From NCBI GenBank assembly GCA_964034945.1, contig OZ035962.1, positions 53,314,231-53,378,230 on the forward strand: a DNA stretch of 64,000 bases, read 5' to 3'. The translations under genes and the position numbers were made by a program. The notes beneath the pieces are model-generated. The model was given only the letters and a program-made list of their open reading frames with translations, was not told the origin of the DNA and did not search any database. Of this stretch, positions 63,208-64,000 are shown one piece after another. Each line of letters starts with the position of its first letter. Position 1 is the first letter of the stretch. Source of the stretch: Chrysopilus asiliformis. Its lineage: Eukaryota > Arthropoda > Insecta > Diptera > Rhagionidae.

Positions 63208-64000
63208 CAACACAACGTCTGTCAGGTTCTCTCTTATAACATTTCAAATTTAGGCAACAAATTCATTTTTGGTAACTTTTTTAATTTCATAAATTCTTTT
63301 GATGTAATCTTTCTGTATGAGACTCACGTAATGAATATAAACCGGTTTAAATATGAATCATTTTTTAAACAATTTGAAGTACAATGGATAGATGCCACAA
63401 GAGCTTATAATTTCGGTCGTGCCAGCGGAGTTTGTATTTTCGGTTTCAAAAAATCAATCAAAAGCAAATATCTTTTAAAATTTCAGCATATAGAGGGCAA
63501 TGTAGTTCTGAAAGCCAAACTCGATGACAATTTGATGTTTTTCGTTCCTGTTTATCTAAACTGCACGAAGTGGAAAGATGATTTTGAGAAGATGAAGGAG
63601 CTGCTTGATAAGCTAGAGGGGTCGGATTTACTAATCCTAGGGGATTTAAATGCACGCATGGGAAACCGGCAAGTAGTTGAAAAAAGTATGTTAGCAAACC
63701 TCCCCAATGTATCTGTTATACGTAACTCAAAAGACAGCATCGTCGACTCGAAGGGTAAAAAGCTGTTGGAAATGTTAGATGATGTGGGTGGGATTATCAT
63801 GAATGGAAGAGTTAAAGGAGACGTATCCGGGAACTTCACATTCTGTGGTGGCCCCGGGAACTCGATAATCGATTATTGTTGCTGCTCGCCTTCGCTCTTA
63901 AAATATGTCTCACAACTCGCTATATTACCGAAGCCTTATTCCGACCACCTTCCGCTAACGTTAACCTTAACCACCACTACCGGGGGACCTAGTGCCACAG
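63208..64000 (+). CDS. Non-LTR ORF2 endonuclease domain, partial
   Basis: All 264 codons from 63208 to the window end are open, in the frame of ORF1. Motifs: SYNISNLG (first asparagine motif), VIFLYETHV (glutamate), LMFFVPVYLN, LLILGDLNARMGN (D-x-N), FTFCGGPGNSIIDYCCCSP and PYSDHLPLTLTL (SDH motif). The first ATG is at 63331, after the first two catalytic motifs, so translation from it would miss the active-site start. Expression by stop readthrough or non-AUG reinitiation is the likely route. RT must lie beyond the window. Confidence 0.85.

Larger units (their letters stand above)
62131..64000 (+). mobile_element. Non-LTR retrotransposon, 5' half (continues past window)
   Basis: Leader of about 280 bp, ORF1, then an endonuclease frame open to the window end. 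It begins right after the tail of composite copy 3 (GGCAACACTG). Family within the CR1/Jockey/L1-like range is not resolved. Confidence 0.82.

Overview
This 64-kb window is insect-type DNA made almost entirely of mobile elements and repeats. No host gene, rRNA or tRNA could be supported. The evidence for an insect is element content: mariner, P-like, piggyBac, hAT, PIF/Harbinger and Tc1/pogo-type DNA elements; Jockey-like and I/R1-group non-LTR elements; Ty3/gypsy, BEL/Pao and copia LTR elements; and many INE-1/helentron-like elements with a GTCC/GTCT tetranucleotide core. A fly or a close relative is plausible, but this is inference. The AT-rich background, density of nesting and lack of single-copy genes suggest heterochromatin or another repeat-rich interval.

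Layout. 0.4-4.9 kb: a Jockey-like non-LTR element whose endonuclease domain is split by a 1,293-bp mariner with TA duplications. 4.9-13.8 kb: INE-like copies, several TIR MITEs, a truncated second mariner joined to a gypsy integrase fragment, a gypsy gag fragment, and a degenerate ~120-bp repeat (subfamily B). 13.8-20.2 kb: a large inverted repeat with arms of about 1.35 kb, one arm carrying a 3.0-kb 5'-truncated non-LTR element while the other arm keeps the empty site. 18.7-21.1 kb: a composite element made of a long hairpin, a ~120-bp tandem array (subfamily A) and a fixed tail; two more copies lie at 39.7 and 55.2 kb. 22.2-38.6 kb: a gypsy gag-pol split inside its RT domain by a 13.55-kb nested insertion. 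That insertion holds a second inverted repeat (about 1-kb arms) and a head-to-head dimer of a P-like transposon. Each P-like copy carries the same internally deleted 944-bp piggyBac element, and one piggyBac also carries a 1.34-kb TIR element. 39-45 kb: a Tc1/mariner-type deletion derivative and a nest of INE-like elements, four full copies inside one host copy. 47.3-53.2 kb: a complete BEL/Pao element with nearly identical LTRs but a heavily broken coding region. 53.3-54.2 kb: a gypsy integrase fragment. 56.0-61.8 kb: a young copia element on the minus strand with one LTR interrupted by a Harbinger-type element. 62.1-64.0 kb: the start of another non-LTR element whose ORF1 and endonuclease ORF share one reading frame, separated only by a TAG codon; it runs off the window end.

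The strongest results are relative insertion histories readable from the sequence itself: target duplications, empty sites preserved in opposite palindrome arms, and satellite units re-forming across inserted LTR elements. Candidates for something not routinely described are the P-like dimer with its inverted 7-bp linker, the hairpin-plus-satellite composite element with three copies, and the same-frame ORF1-TAG-ORF2 arrangement at the right edge. All similarity calls are by eye; no database search was run.
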